Assembly: GCA_001584585.1 (NCBI GenBank)
Contig: LSYV01000008.1
Coordinates: 1,636,317 to 1,693,008, forward strand
Length of the DNA stretch: 56,692 nt
Direction of reading: 5' to 3'
Origin: Gonium pectorale
Lineage: Eukaryota; Chlorophyta; Chlorophyceae; Chlamydomonadales; Volvocaceae
Shown one piece after another: positions 40,954 to 52,992 of this stretch. Made by a program: the position numbers and the translations under genes. Position 1 is the first letter of the stretch. The number at the start of each line of letters is the position of its first letter. The notes beneath the pieces were generated by a model, which saw only the letters and a list, made by a program, of their open reading frames with translations, made no database searches and was not told the origin of the DNA.

Positions 40954-41274
40954 TTTGCAAGGGAAGTGGCTCTATGATGGCTCGAGTGACAAGAGCTAAA
41001 ACTGGAAATCGGATGGGCAACGAGTATTGAAGTTGATGTTTCTGCTACGAGGGCTCTGCCTCGCACAAGGCAATGTACGGACGCGGGAGTTTCCCAACCA
41101 CTTTCTCCGTCCTTCTAGCCATCACGTATGGGGCACTGAGGCTACTGTGATTGCTGCAATTGACTAGTGGGCCTAGTGTCGCTTAGATGAACTGACAACG
41201 CGGACGAACTGACAAAGGTCGGGTAGTTAGGTCCCGGACCGTGCCCTGGGCCCCGCCTAGGCTGCGGACGCTAG
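40954..41274. promoter_or_regulatory. Divergent promoter region, SFT2 / CAF-1
   Basis: 321 bases separate the two start codons (SFT2 minus, CAF-1 large subunit plus), so both promoters must share this interval. No TATA box or named element was recognised. Confidence 0.5.
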
Positions 41275-44200
41275 ATGGCGGGGATCATGAAGTTTTTCCG
41301 TCCAGCGGGTGACTCCGGGGCCAATGGAAAGAAGGCCGAGAGGTTACCGCTGTCCCCCCTCTGCAACGCGAACGCCAGCGCCGACGGCAGCGCGAAGCCA
41401 GCTGGAAAGGCAAACGACGACGCAGACTCCGACGTCGTGCTGGTGGATGACGATGTGAGTTCTGTGCGGAGCGCAGCTCAGTCGCCCCCGTTTGAATTTT
41501 AGGACGCCTCGCCAATCTCGGATGTACGCCCTCGAACGCTTTGGCCCAGACACAGCGCTTGACGCTTCTGCACGAACCGCGTTCGTAGGCTGGTGCCGGC
41601 TGCAAGCGCAAGCGCCCCGATGGGGGCTCTCATGTGGGCCAAAGTGCAGCGCACGGCCAGGGCGCAGCGGCAGCAGTGCGTGAAAAAACGGATATGGCAT
41701 CGGCGCCCAAGCTGACCGGAACTGAGGACGGTGCGTCGAGGCAACCCGACCTAGTGCATGAGCCGGGGCTGCCGACTCCTAATACTGGTATGCGCGTGAC
41801 GTCACTCGCTACAACGCCGTCCGCTCCGACCGCAGCGATCGAGCAGATGCTGTCACCGGATCAAGGCAACCAGCAGCCTGTCGCCAAGCGTCCGCGGCTC
41901 CCTACTGCCGGGGTGAGCCAAACTGGAAGTGCTGCTCAGCCAGCGCCGTCACAGCAGCAGCAGCAACCTGGCGCCGGCGACAGCACACCTGCGCCGTTGG
42001 CCCCCGGGGCTGACGCTAGGTCAGGCGAAGACGGCCCTGACATGGACGATGAGGCCCGCGTATCTTCAGCGCGGCCGAGCCCTTCGCAGCAGTCTGTCCA
42101 GGGAGCCCGACCGGGGGCAGATGTCGGAAGCATGGCCAGTCTCAACCCGGCGGGCGGCGCAGATGCGGATGCGGCCCAAGGTGCCGGCCCTGCGACAGGC
42201 GGCGCTGGCGCGACCGCCGGGCCTAAGAGCGGCGGCGCTGGGCCTGCGACGCTGCCTGCTGGCATGGACGCTGGGACCACAGTCGAATCTCTGCGCAAGG
42301 AGCAGGCGGAGCTTGAGGCAGCGCTTGAGGTAGGCAGTGCGCTGGGGGCATTGGGGGCGTTGGGGGCGATGCGCAAACAGCTAGCAGAGACGGCCTGGGT
42401 AACAGTTACTTGGAAGCGCACTCGGGAGCAAATATCCTGGGATGTGTAACAGTCTTAGGGGTCGTCCTGCACCACGCAGGAGGAGGTGCTTCTGGACTCA
42501 GGTTTGGTGTCGTCTGCTGCGGGCGGCCGCCTGACCCTCATGCCCAACCCCAGCCAGGTAAGCAGGCGGTGTTGAGAAGGATGTCCTTCCCTCCTTGGTT
42601 GTCAGCCCTCCTTGTTTGAGTAAAAATTGCGTGTTGTTGCTGCACAGCGGTGTTCTGGCGATTGCAAGCCCTTCCACAGAGCATGCCGTTTGCTGCACTG
42701 CCTTGCCGCTGCGACCTCTTGAGACCTCCGGTTCACGGTGTTCTTCGCATCATCGTTTCCGCAATCTTGCAGCTGGCTGTGTGGCTGGAGGGCCGCACCG
42801 AAACGCTGTCGGAGCTGGTGACCGCCCTGGCGCCGCTCCTGCCCGTATCCCCGGCCTCTGAGGTGTCCGCCCTGCGCACCCTTGTGGTGGACCTGGCACA
42901 GCGCAAGAGCTACGGGGCCAAGGACGGTGAGCAGACTTGTGCGCGTTGCACCGGTCACTGGCTTGCGTAGTTGCAAATACAGGACCAACTGCCTAACGCC
43001 GCTAGTTAGGTCCGAGCAGGCGCTGGGAAGAAAGAACATTGGCATGAGCAGAGATTGCCCTGTGGCGTTGCGCCCTTTCCGCTGGCTCCTAAAGCGCATA
43101 TGTGCGTTTTAGTACGTGGGGTTCCAGCACGAGCACTGCCGTCGAAATGCGCAGCAGCCGCATGGCAACTGCGAATGTGCGCCCAAACCCTCCCGTTCTG
43201 TCCACGCTTGTTTGCAGCCGTGCTTGATGGTGTGGCGGCTTCGGACGATGCATCGCCAGGGCGCCTGTGGTTCTGGGAGGTGCGAGAGCTGAAGAAGCAT
43301 GTCCCGGACAAGGCGGCGCGGAAGCTGGCGGAGCTGCAGCGCAAGCGCCGCAAGGAGGTGAGATGCCCGGCGCATGGGGTGCGCACGAGGTCATGTCCAC
43401 GGGCTTCGATATGTCAGAAGGCCTTGCAGTTTGGTTGTCGAAACGCTCATCCCACATTCCCTTTGCCTCCGGTTGTGCCTGCCAGCTGCGCGAACGGCTG
43501 TGCGGCGTCATCGCAGCTGCGGACGCGCTCGCCGCCCACGCGGCCGTCCTGGACGCCGCGGCCGGTGGCGGCAAGGCGCCCACAGCTGCACAGCGGCGCA
43601 GCTCCGAATCCAAGGCCGCCAAGGCATGGAACCGTCTGTCCAAGCTGCCCGAGCGGGATGCGATCGAGGACGCTTTCAGGTGCGCGCGTTCGGGGTCCTT
43701 GACCACCTTGAGCCGCGGGGCGTCATGTGTGCGCGTCCACCCAACGAGAGTTGGAATTGCAACGACGTGGCACCCTTGAACTTGTTATTATTCCTTCAGT
43801 GAGTACGAGACGCTCATGGTAACATGCAGCACAAGTGCAGAAGCGTGCATTCGCACCATGCGCGCTGATCGGAAGGCACTCGCCGACCAATGGCGACGCC
43901 CATGGTGCTCCCTGCTCTGCGTAGGTTGGCAACGGGTGGAGTTGCGGCCGGTGGCGCAAGCGAGGCGCGGAGGGAGCGGGCACGCAAGGTGAGGCGGCGC
44001 TCGGGAGGGATAAGCATTGCCTCGAGACACACTGCGAGGCGGGTTGTTTTGGCGGATCTACGGCCGGGGGTTGGCGGTATGCGGTCTGAACACTTTACAT
44101 ACCTCGATTTCTGGGGGGGACAGGGATCGCAGGGATTCGCAGGGATTTCGTGCGTGTGATGTATCGCACGGTGTTGGGGTTGGATGGCACGATGACAATT

Positions 44201-47200
44201 CCAAAATGGAGGGCCTGATGGAGAAATCCACTACGCAAAACGTCGCCTTTCTGTCATGAAAGGACACCTTATAACTCCAACTTCCTCTCGACAGGAGAAA
44301 GAGGACAAGGCCCGTCAGAAGGAAGAGGAGGCGCAAGCCAAGGAGGTGGGCTGGGTGGTGAAGCCAATAGTTCTTACTATGTGTGTTCCCCGTTGGTAAC
44401 CGTTGCACAAGCCAGCGGCGACTCCTAACCGCTCGCAGGTCCGTGCTGTGACCGTAGTGCTGTGCAGCCGGTTGGCCTCAGTTTGTTGTCCTGCCCGCCG
44501 CATCGCTAGGCCAAGCGCGCCGCCGAGGGCGAGGCCAAACGGGCGGCCAAGGAGGCGGCCGCCGCCGCCAAGGCGGGCTTCCAATCTAAGCAGGGACTGC
44601 GCAAGAGCCAGAACATCATGGAGGTGAGCACATGCACGAGCCACACGTTCCGTCCGTTTCAAAACACGATGTCCAGTGCAAGGGCATCGTACCGAGCCTT
44701 CTAGCCCTGCTGGACCCAGACCTTCAGCGTGCCCCCTTTCAGCGGACCTTATAGAAGGGTTTGTTGCTTGCTGCACCCGGCGTGCATGCACATGACACCT
44801 CACACCCATCCTGTGTATGAGCGTCATCCTGTGTATGACCGCAGGGAACCGGGCATGATGCCGGGTGAGCACTTAGAAGCCACACCACCTGCTCCTTGCG
44901 ATGTCCGTATGGGCTTGCTACCGCAACCAGAGCACATGCTTTCAATGCAAATGTACATGCATCTAAACGAACGAGTAGGCACCTCTTCTTGGTAAACGCA
45001 TCATGACTGCCTTTTCGCCGCCCGGTTTCTTTTGCTCCTCATAGAGCTTTTTCAAGCGGCCCACGCAGCCCAAACCCGGTGCCGGTGCTGCCGCGGCTCC
45101 TAGCGGCGGCGCCGGCAGCACCGCCGCCGGCGACACCAGCGCGGCGGCGGGCGGAGCCACCCCTCTGCGGCCGGAGTTGTCCCTTCCGGGCACCAGCCAG
45201 CAGGGCCCTGCGTCCTCCCACCCGGCCGGCACGCCGCTCGGCCGTGAGGGGACCGCCAAAATGTACGACTTCTCCAAGCGACCCGTCAGGTGCGTCCGGG
45301 CGGCCAAGCCTCATGTGCAACTGGCCCTAGCATTGGCTTGATTGCAACTGACTGGTTCAGGCAAGGGATCCTCGCTGTGCACGGCGGTTACCACTACGGC
45401 ACCGTGTGGGTCGTAGCAACCAGACCTCAGATTGCATACACATTGTGGCACTCCACGGTCCAGCCTCCACGATTGACGGTGGCTTGAACGCCTAAATCGT
45501 CGTCTTGTGCAAAGGGCACTCCACATCCGCTCGCTGGTTGCATTGCAGGATGCCTGATGCGTCCGTCGTTGCGGCGATGGATGCAGCGGCTGCCCGCCTG
45601 CCTCTGTCGGCGGAGGAGCTGGCAGCAGACTTCCGCGACAACCACGAGCGGTGGAAGAAGCAGCGCGCAGAGCGAAGGCGCATGATTGGTGGGTGGGTTC
45701 TTGAAGCCGTGTACGAGCGTACCCATTCCAGTAGGCTTAGTACCTCTCCCCTGACTCGCTGCCCGTTGGTTACACATGGCTCTTATGATCACGACCGGTT
45801 ACATGGTACCGTAAAAGCCGCAAAATGTTTCTGGTATGCCCCGGACTGCGGGCTGTGATGCAAATCACATTTGGCCCTCATCTCTGCAGGCGTTCCTCCC
45901 ACTTGGGCCCGCCGCCCTGGCGCTCCCATGGACCTGCGCCAGCTTGCTTCGGCCTACTACGGAGACGTGGGCTCACTCGGAACGGGGCTCGAGGGGCTGC
46001 GCACCTGGCGCCGCAAGCTGATTGCCTTCCCCAAGAAGGAGACCGCCAGGCCGCCCTACTACGGCTCCTTCAGCAGGACCAGGTACTTCATGGAAGGGAG
46101 TGACTGGGGCATGGCAGGCGCTGGGCCATGTTCGGGTGAAGGCACTGTCTCGGCGTGGTGTAAGAATTTGCGCAGGCAAGTAGCGGCATACTGCAACGGA
46201 GCCTGCCTCCGCGAACACAACTGATTGATCCCTGAGGTGCAAATCGCCGGTCTTTTCCTCCGCAGCACTGCGGTCACCGGTCGCCGACCCCTGGGTCGTG
46301 ACTCCTCGCTGGACTACGAGGTGGCCAGTGACGAGGAGTGGGAGGAGGAGCCCGAGGTGCGGCCATGGGCCCATGGGGGCATGGGGACACGAGCGGCTAC
46401 GTGTCGGTGGACTGCGTCACGGCGGCATTGTGCGTACGCTTGAGGGTGGCGTAAGGGGTGGGGCTGAACTCGTGGGTCTGCCTGCCTGGGGCCATAAGGC
46501 CTTCGTGGGCACAGCTACTGATTGTTTCCCTGCCTTTCGTCCGTGCGCCGCAGGGCGAGAGCCTGTCGGACAGCGGCGATGAAGCCGACAGCCAAATGGG
46601 TGGCGCTGCGGGTGAGGGCCACCGGCGAGCCAATGCCATGCGCCACGGCCGCAGCTTTGTGTAGATGCATAGCGCTTTGCGCATGGAGCGTGAAGACCCA
46701 CCACGTGCGCACGACCACCAGCTTTACCTCCTGATCCCCGCAAACGACAGCTTGTGCGGACCCGGCGTCTGTTGCATCCTCACCGCGCAACCGGCGCGGA
46801 CCCGGTTACTGCGATGGAGGGCCGGCATGCGTGGATTGCGCCCTGCTGTCTGGCAAGAGCAAGAAACGGGGATCACGATTTGGCGGAACAGGAATCACGG
46901 TATGTTGGGACTAAAACCTTCGGTGGCGGTGCCCGTTTGCCGTGGCAGGCGAGGGAGGTGAGGAGGAGGACGACGGCTTCATCGTGGGCGACGACCACCT
47001 GTCGGACGACGAGGGTGTGCACCTGAGCCAAGACCCAGATGGTGGGTGCAGCATTCGGCTGCGGCTACGTGGCGGCCGGGGGGTTTGGCAGGACCAAAAT
47101 GGTTGCCAACAGGGCCAAGCTGTGTGGTATGGCATCGACTTGGCGGCTGACCTGCGGGGGACCATACTACTTTGCATGCACTTTTTGGCCACAGCTACAT

Positions 47201-49744
47201 TGTTGCACAGAACATGCTGCCTGTCACGATTTAACATATGCACATACCAATACAATCCTTCCAATCGTCCCCCGCATGACACCCAGACCCGATGGACGTG
47301 GACGCTGGGCCCGGCCGGGCTGTCCGCACGCTAGCTCCTCGTCACGTCGACCCGCGGCTGCAGCAGCTGGAGGCGGCCATTGACCGCGTGCGCACCAACA
47401 ACCGGCCCATCCTCCTGGTGCGAGCACTGGGCGCCGCCGCTAACGCCGCCGCGACGCCAGGCAGGGCGCCGGCGGCGACACCAGGCGCAGCTGTGGTGCG
47501 AGAGGCTGTGCAGGCGCCTGTAACGGCAGGCGTCGTGGGGCCCTGCGCGCTGCGGGCGGAGCCGCGGACAGGCCTGAACACGGGCCTCGACCCCGGGCTG
47601 TTGGGCGCGTTGCGACCGATCCTGCACCACCCCGACGTCGCCCTTACGCCGCCCCTGGAGCTGGACGTGTTCAGTGCTGCCGCGGCTGGCACCTGGGGCC
47701 CCGCCCTGGGCGTGAGCTGCTACGTGGCCGAAGATGGTCAGTGCGGACAGAATAGGCAAAGGGCAGCATTGCAAGGATCTCGAACTGGCTGCGCCCCATA
47801 TTCTGGCTTGTTGACTACTGGCCTTGAGCGCGTGCACTTGAACTGTACCGTGTGCCCAGGCGTGTCCACAATGGAACTAGTACGGCTTGTCGACCGTCCT
47901 TGCGGGCCCCTTGCTGCAGGGTCCTCGGGTGCAGCTGCGCTCCTGGCTGGCACCGCCGCCGCCGGGCCGGGTGGGCTTCACCTGGCGGCCATGGCCGGCG
48001 TGTCCGGCGCCGGGCCCGCGTCGGCGCGCGCGCCGGGCAGCGGAGCGCGTGTCGGGCGCCCCCCATCGGCCTTGTCTGACGCACAGCTGGCTGCCTTTGC
48101 GGAATACATCGCAGCCTGCAGCGAGAGGAGCATGGACAAGGTCAGTGGGCCGCAGTTCGTGTTGAACGGTGCTCCGGGCAGCTCGCTACCGTGCTCTGCC
48201 CAGACGCCAGCCGCGCGCTGTGCTCTGGACAAGTCATAACCCTTCCCATAGCTCGTATTGTTATGAGGGCATGGCCCTTGTGCCGTTCGGCCACAGGTGG
48301 TGGAGGGTTACCTGTCCAGCCTCCCAACTCCGGGGCCAGGCGTCCCCAAGCCGCCCGCCAAGCTGAAGCTGCGCGAGGCAGTCAAGCGACTGGGCGCCTG
48401 GTCTGCGGCCCACAAGCGATGGCTGCTGCACGGCGATTCGGTGGAGGCGGCAGTGGCACGCGCCAAGATGGCGGCCGCTGCCGCCGCGGCAGCAGGGCTG
48501 GTCACGGCGCACGAGGGCACACCGCTCGCGGGCGCGGGCCCCGGCGTGATCGCTGCCCACGCCGTGTTGGGGAACGGACCGAGCGCCATGAAGCCTGTGG
48601 CGCTGGCGGCCAGAGCTGCCTGGCAGGGCGGCGGCACCCCGCTGGCGCTGGCAACACCCAGTGGGCCCGCCACAGGTACCAGCGCATGCCAGTGACAAGC
48701 AGACCGTGCCATCCACATCCTTACCATCGTCGCTGCATGAAGTACTGACCTGTAATGGGCCTATGCCTCGGCCGCCCGATCGGCTCTCGATCCGTTCCTC
48801 GAATCGTTACTTTGCCTCCCACAGGAGCCGAGGCCCCTGCGCCGACCCCGACGCCAATGCTGGTGCTGGGGCCACCCCCGACGCCCTCAACCGCACCGGG
48901 TACGTTGTGCGCCTGTGTGGCAGTACGGTCAGCTAACCGTAGTTGGGCACTAAACCGCCAGGACCAGAAAGTACTGTACGGCATGTTTGTTAACCTTGCA
49001 ATGTCACTTGAAATGTGCGTTGCCTTTGCATACGGCGGCGGTTTCCGGTCGCACCTTGGACACCGCTGACGTGCAAACCGACGCCTGACGCCACCCTCGC
49101 CTTCATTCACAGGGGTCCGGCCCTTCCTTGCCGCCCCGGCCTGCACACCGGTCGATGCGGCGCTGGCCTCTCAGCCGCGGCTGCCGCTTGAAGGCCCGCG
49201 ACCCGCCGATCGCATGGTGCCTCCCCAGCAGCTGGCGAACGCGCTCACCCGGCTGGCGGCGGAGGCGCCCAGGCCGAGCCCGGCACCCCTAGCCATGCCC
49301 GCGGCAGGGTCTGCAGGCCCCGATGAGACTATCACCGCGGGGCCCGCTTACGTGGCTGCAGGCGCGCAGTCCGACGCCATGGAGTGCGATGGTCCTGCGG
49401 CGCAGGAGCCGGAGCGGCACGGCCGCAGCGCCAGCGCCGCACCCTCAGGCCCGTCGTCGGCTAACGAAGGAGCCGCCGTGTCGGTGCCGGAGGGAGCTGC
49501 TCTGCCTGACGCCGCTGTTGCCGGCGCGTCTTTGGCTCAAGCTCCCAGGTCGGAGCAGGGGGAAGGCCGGGCCGCGCCCCAGCCGAGTGCTGAGGGCGCG
49601 GCCACCGTCCAAACGTCTGTGGAGGCGGTCATTGGAGGCCCTGGACTTTCGGAAGACGCGGGAGGAAGCGGTGTGCAGGGCGCCAGTCCGTCGGTTGAGG
49701 AGCGGACGGCTGAGGACGGCGCGCCGCTGCCCAGGCCCATGTGA
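41275..49744 (+). CDS. FAS1: Chromatin assembly factor 1 large subunit (FAS1/p150)
   Basis: Twenty exons (first 41275-41454, last 49113-49744) join in one frame to 1426 residues. Domains in order: N-terminal IMKFFRP, acidic VVLVDDD, KRPRL basic patch, Lys/Glu/Arg-rich coiled coil (exons 7-9, 43925-44623), a PCNA-interacting box QNIMESFF (residues 544-551), KMYDFSKRPV, RPPYYGSFSR, RRPLGRDSSLDYEV, DEEWEEEPEGESLSDSGDEA and GFIVGDDHLSDDEGV. The DYEVxSDEEWEEE box and the acidic stretch are the hallmark of the CAF-1 large subunit (human CHAF1A, plant FASCIATA1). It deposits new H3-H4 behind replication forks through PCNA in complex with FAS2/p60 and MSI1/p48. A conserved EAVKRLGAWSAAHKRWLL segment (48387-48443) probably corresponds to the C-terminal winged-helix region. 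The last exon is a low-complexity Ala/Pro tail. The gene starts head to head with SFT2. Confidence 0.93.
44603..45062 (+). other. PCNA-interacting (PIP) box split by an intron
   Basis: The end of exon 9 encodes KSQNIME and the start of exon 10 (45045) encodes SFFKRP. Joined, QNIMESFF fits the canonical PIP consensus Q-x-x-[ILM]-x-x-F-F exactly. This is how CAF-1 is known to dock on PCNA in animals and yeast. Confidence 0.8.
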
Positions 49745-50164
49745 GCGGCGCGGCCGTGGGTGTTACAGTGTGTACGTGTTAGGGCAGGGGCTGGCTCGGC
49801 AAGGGGAGAACCCGTGCGGCATGCTTACGTGGACGGCTGGGAGGATGCACAAAGGATAATGGAGGGTTCCGGCCGAGGGGCCATCATGCAAGCCTCTCAT
49901 GGGTCACCTGCCGCCTGCTTATGAGGCTGAAAGAATGCTTTTATATGACCGGACATGACGACCAACGAACTGTGCACGGTGTATGTGTAACGCGCTGTGT
50001 AACGCTCTTAGTGCTGCGCTTTGGAGGTTCCTTTACCCATCCCCAATATGCCGTTCACGCGCTCGATGTCTTCAGCCCTCACGGACATTCTAGGTGTGTG
50101 CGGTCATACTTGGTGCCACCACCCGTAGCGCAACGCCCCTTCCGAAGGGCAAAAACACAACCGA
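49745..50164. other. 3' UTR of the CAF-1 gene and short intergenic
   Basis: Two TGTAA signals (49986-49990 and 49998-50002) lie about 245 nt after the CAF-1 stop. They support the end of that transcript here and a separate gene downstream. The promoter of the next gene would have to lie within about 160 bases. Confidence 0.5.
49986..50002 (+). terminator. Two TGTAA poly(A) signals of the CAF-1 gene
   Basis: Paired TGTAA pentamers spaced 12 bases apart lie at a typical 3' UTR distance after the CAF-1 stop codon. Confidence 0.5.
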
Positions 50165-52992
50165 ATGCGAACGCTCAGTCGCCTGCTTCCCGCCCCACCC
50201 TGCGACACCCGCAGGCCACCGGCACTGCCTTCCCTCCAGGAGCTAGCAGTGTACGGAACCGGGCACCCGTACTGGCCAGCACTCACGGCATGGATCCTAG
50301 GTGGCGGCAGTGCAGCGGCGGTCGGTCACAAGAACGGGCCGTCATGGGCTGACGTCGGCTCGGCCCTCTGTGTTTTCGAGCCCGGGGAGCTGGAGTCGCG
50401 GGTGCACTATGTGCCGCTTGACGTTGTGCGCGGTAAGAGAGGGGCTGCTGAAGGCAACTTCTGTAAAGCAGGACGTTTCCATGCCGCGTGCAGTGTTGGC
50501 GAGCAACTGTAGGGTCTGGTAGCTACATGTACCAATATGTGAGGGGTTTTATCAGCGCAGTCGTCGCTTCACCGCTCCTGACCCCACCGCCTGTCCTGCG
50601 TGCAGCACTCCTGGCCCTGTGCCAGCACCGCAAAAGCAGCCACCTGCGCTCTGGGGCCTTCAAGGCCATGGCCAACCTGGCAGTAGTCCTAGCGGCCACC
50701 GCAACAGCTCCGCTCGGCACCGCCAGTGTGGACGGCACCGCTGGTAACGGAGCGCCACCAGCCGCGGCACCAGCGGCGGCACAGCGCCGGCGGAAGGCGG
50801 CTGCACACGGGAGTAGCCCTGGCGATCACGCATCCGCGTCTGCTCCCACGCAGCCTCTGGCCGAGCAGCAGCCCGCGGCCCGGCTACCGCGGCCCACGGG
50901 CCAGCCTTCGCGCTGCTCACCGCAGCCGGTTTCCCTGGCCGCCTTGTGGAGACTGCCCGGGCTGATGGAGGCGCTCCGACGGGGCTGCTGTGATGCGGAT
51001 CCTGATTCGGACACGGACAAGGCGGCGCGCGGAGCGGCCAGGATGCTTGGTGCGAGCCGTGCCGTGTGCTGGCCTGCTGATGTAGTGTACCTTCGGGCAA
51101 AGTGCCTGCCTTCACCGTGATTCATGAGACGAATTTGCCTACAGCAACCTAATACCTGGCTCCCCGCCCCGTGACGCATGCAGCGGCGCTGGTGGGCGTG
51201 GGCACCCCGGCCATGGACCCGGCCGCCCCATTCGCGGCGAGGCCCGGGCAGGACGAGCAGCCGCAGCGATTTTGTCCCGAGCTTGCAGCGGCAGCTGCGT
51301 CTTTCCGCCACAAGGTGAGACTCTATGACTCTGTCCCCCGCGGGGAACTGGGGCAAACATGGGCAATCCCTGTCCCATTGGGACTGAAACTGGCCGGCCC
51401 AAAAGGCTATATCTAGAAATCTGTTTGAGTCTCCATCCTGTTATAAGTGTATCGCCGTGGATTGCATCGCCTTTTCTGTGCAGGCCGTCTTACACTTTTG
51501 CTTGCGACCTCTCACCTTTGCGCAGGTTGCATCGGACGTCCGCCTCCACGCAGTTGTGCGCGGCGCCGCCACCTCGCTCCCAGGCGCCTCGGCCAACAAC
51601 CCTCGCTGCATCTTCTCCGCGCACATGCTGTTGGCGCTGCAGCGGCTGCTGCGTGACCCGGCGGCAGCTCTGCTGGTCACGCGGACGCAGGCGCGCGTAC
51701 AGAAGGAACAGGAGGCGGTGCGCGCCGGCGGCGCACAGCCGCCTCCGCCGTCGGCTGTGCTGGAGGCCAAGTGGGCGGCGAGGCTGCTGACCATCCTGGT
51801 CGACAAGGGGCGCCAGTTGGAGCACCCGGTGAGGCGGGCGGCGGGTGATGTAGGGTGTCCCAGGATTGCGGGTGGTCGCCTGAAGCCTACCTCATTTTTT
51901 CTTATATGGGGTTGAAGGCAAATACCATAGGGTCCGGTCAACCGGATGCCAACTCTGGCGCACTACCATCCCGATGGCTTTGCTGGAAGAGGCACCCTAA
52001 ACAAGTCTGCTGACACTGTGACCTCCGTCCCTCACTCCGCGGGCCTAGGGCTGCCGGAAGGGCGTGGCGCAATGCGCTGTCGCCCTGCTGGAGCACCCCA
52101 GGCTGGCGGACGAGCTGCCGCAGGCGCTGCAAGGCGGCGCCGGACAGGACCCTCCTGTCGAGAACGGCGGGCAGGTGGTCGGGTCGGGGCAGCCGCGCGG
52201 CAAGGCCGTCAGCTGGGCCGCTGGGCTCAACGGCAACGACCCGCGGGCGTTCCTGCCGGCTGCGTGTCTCACGCTGCTGTCGGGCGAGCTGAGATTTATC
52301 TCAGCCAGGTGCGGGATGAGGCGTGCAGATAGGAATGCAATGCAAGTCCTGCGGTGGATTGCAGGCCTGGCAGGCTGTGTCGTCTCCTTTGCTTGTAGGA
52401 TATCATGTAGGATTGGGCAAAAAAAAGTAGAAAAGGCATCAGCATGAAGTGTGTCTAAAAATGCCGCGGGATTCGCGTGCCTCAAACCATTCCTGACGCC
52501 TGCATTGCTCCCAGGAGCGACGAGGGTGAAGACGACGCGGGCCACTGCGGCCGCGGCGCCGCCCGCGGGCTGACCAAGTGCGAGCGCGCCCGGGTGCTGT
52601 TGGCGCTGCATGCGGCGGAGCGGACGCTGCGCTTCCTCGGCAGCGGCAGCTCGTCGGCGCACCAGCTGCTTCGACACGGTGACACACAGTCGGCCGTGTC
52701 CGACGTGGTACTCGCACTTGGGGTGAGCTGCGCGGGGCTTCTCGAATTGCAGCGGTAGGCTGCATTGGGCCAGGCCTGTAAAGACGCCATTAAAAGGATA
52801 GCGTAAAGGCCAGGCAAAACACACCTGCTACGCAGTGGCGATCAATTCCAGACCATGAGTCACGCTCGCCGTCCATCCCCTGTGCGGTGTCTCTTCCCGC
52901 AGGATGCTAGCAGCGCGCTGGCCGCCACGGAGGACTCGTTGCTGCAATCCCTGTGCTCCACTGTGGGGGAGCTGGCTGACGCACTCCCGTGA
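50165..52992 (+). CDS. Unrecognised alpha-helical (HEAT/ARM-like?) protein
   Basis: Seven exons (50165-50432, 50513-51058, 51184-51314, 51526-51828, 52061-52308, 52515-52722, 52903-52992) keep frame through to a 597-residue protein. I do not recognise the family. The sequence is a run of amphipathic Leu/Ala-rich helices, for example VLRAALLALCQHR, SGAFKAMANLAVVLA, IFSAHMLLALQRLLRDP, WAARLLTILVDKG, RVLLALHAAERTLRFLG and LLQSLCSTVGELADAL. This suggests a HEAT- or armadillo-type solenoid. Ala/Pro/Gln-rich insertions interrupt it around 50740-50930. No catalytic motif, signal peptide or membrane segment is seen. The start is uncertain: conserved-looking sequence begins at ELAVYGTGHPYWPALTAWIL (50239), right after a CCCTCCAG acceptor-like string, so a missing upstream exon is possible. 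TGTAA at 53344-53348 follows the stop by about 350 nt. Confidence 0.58.
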
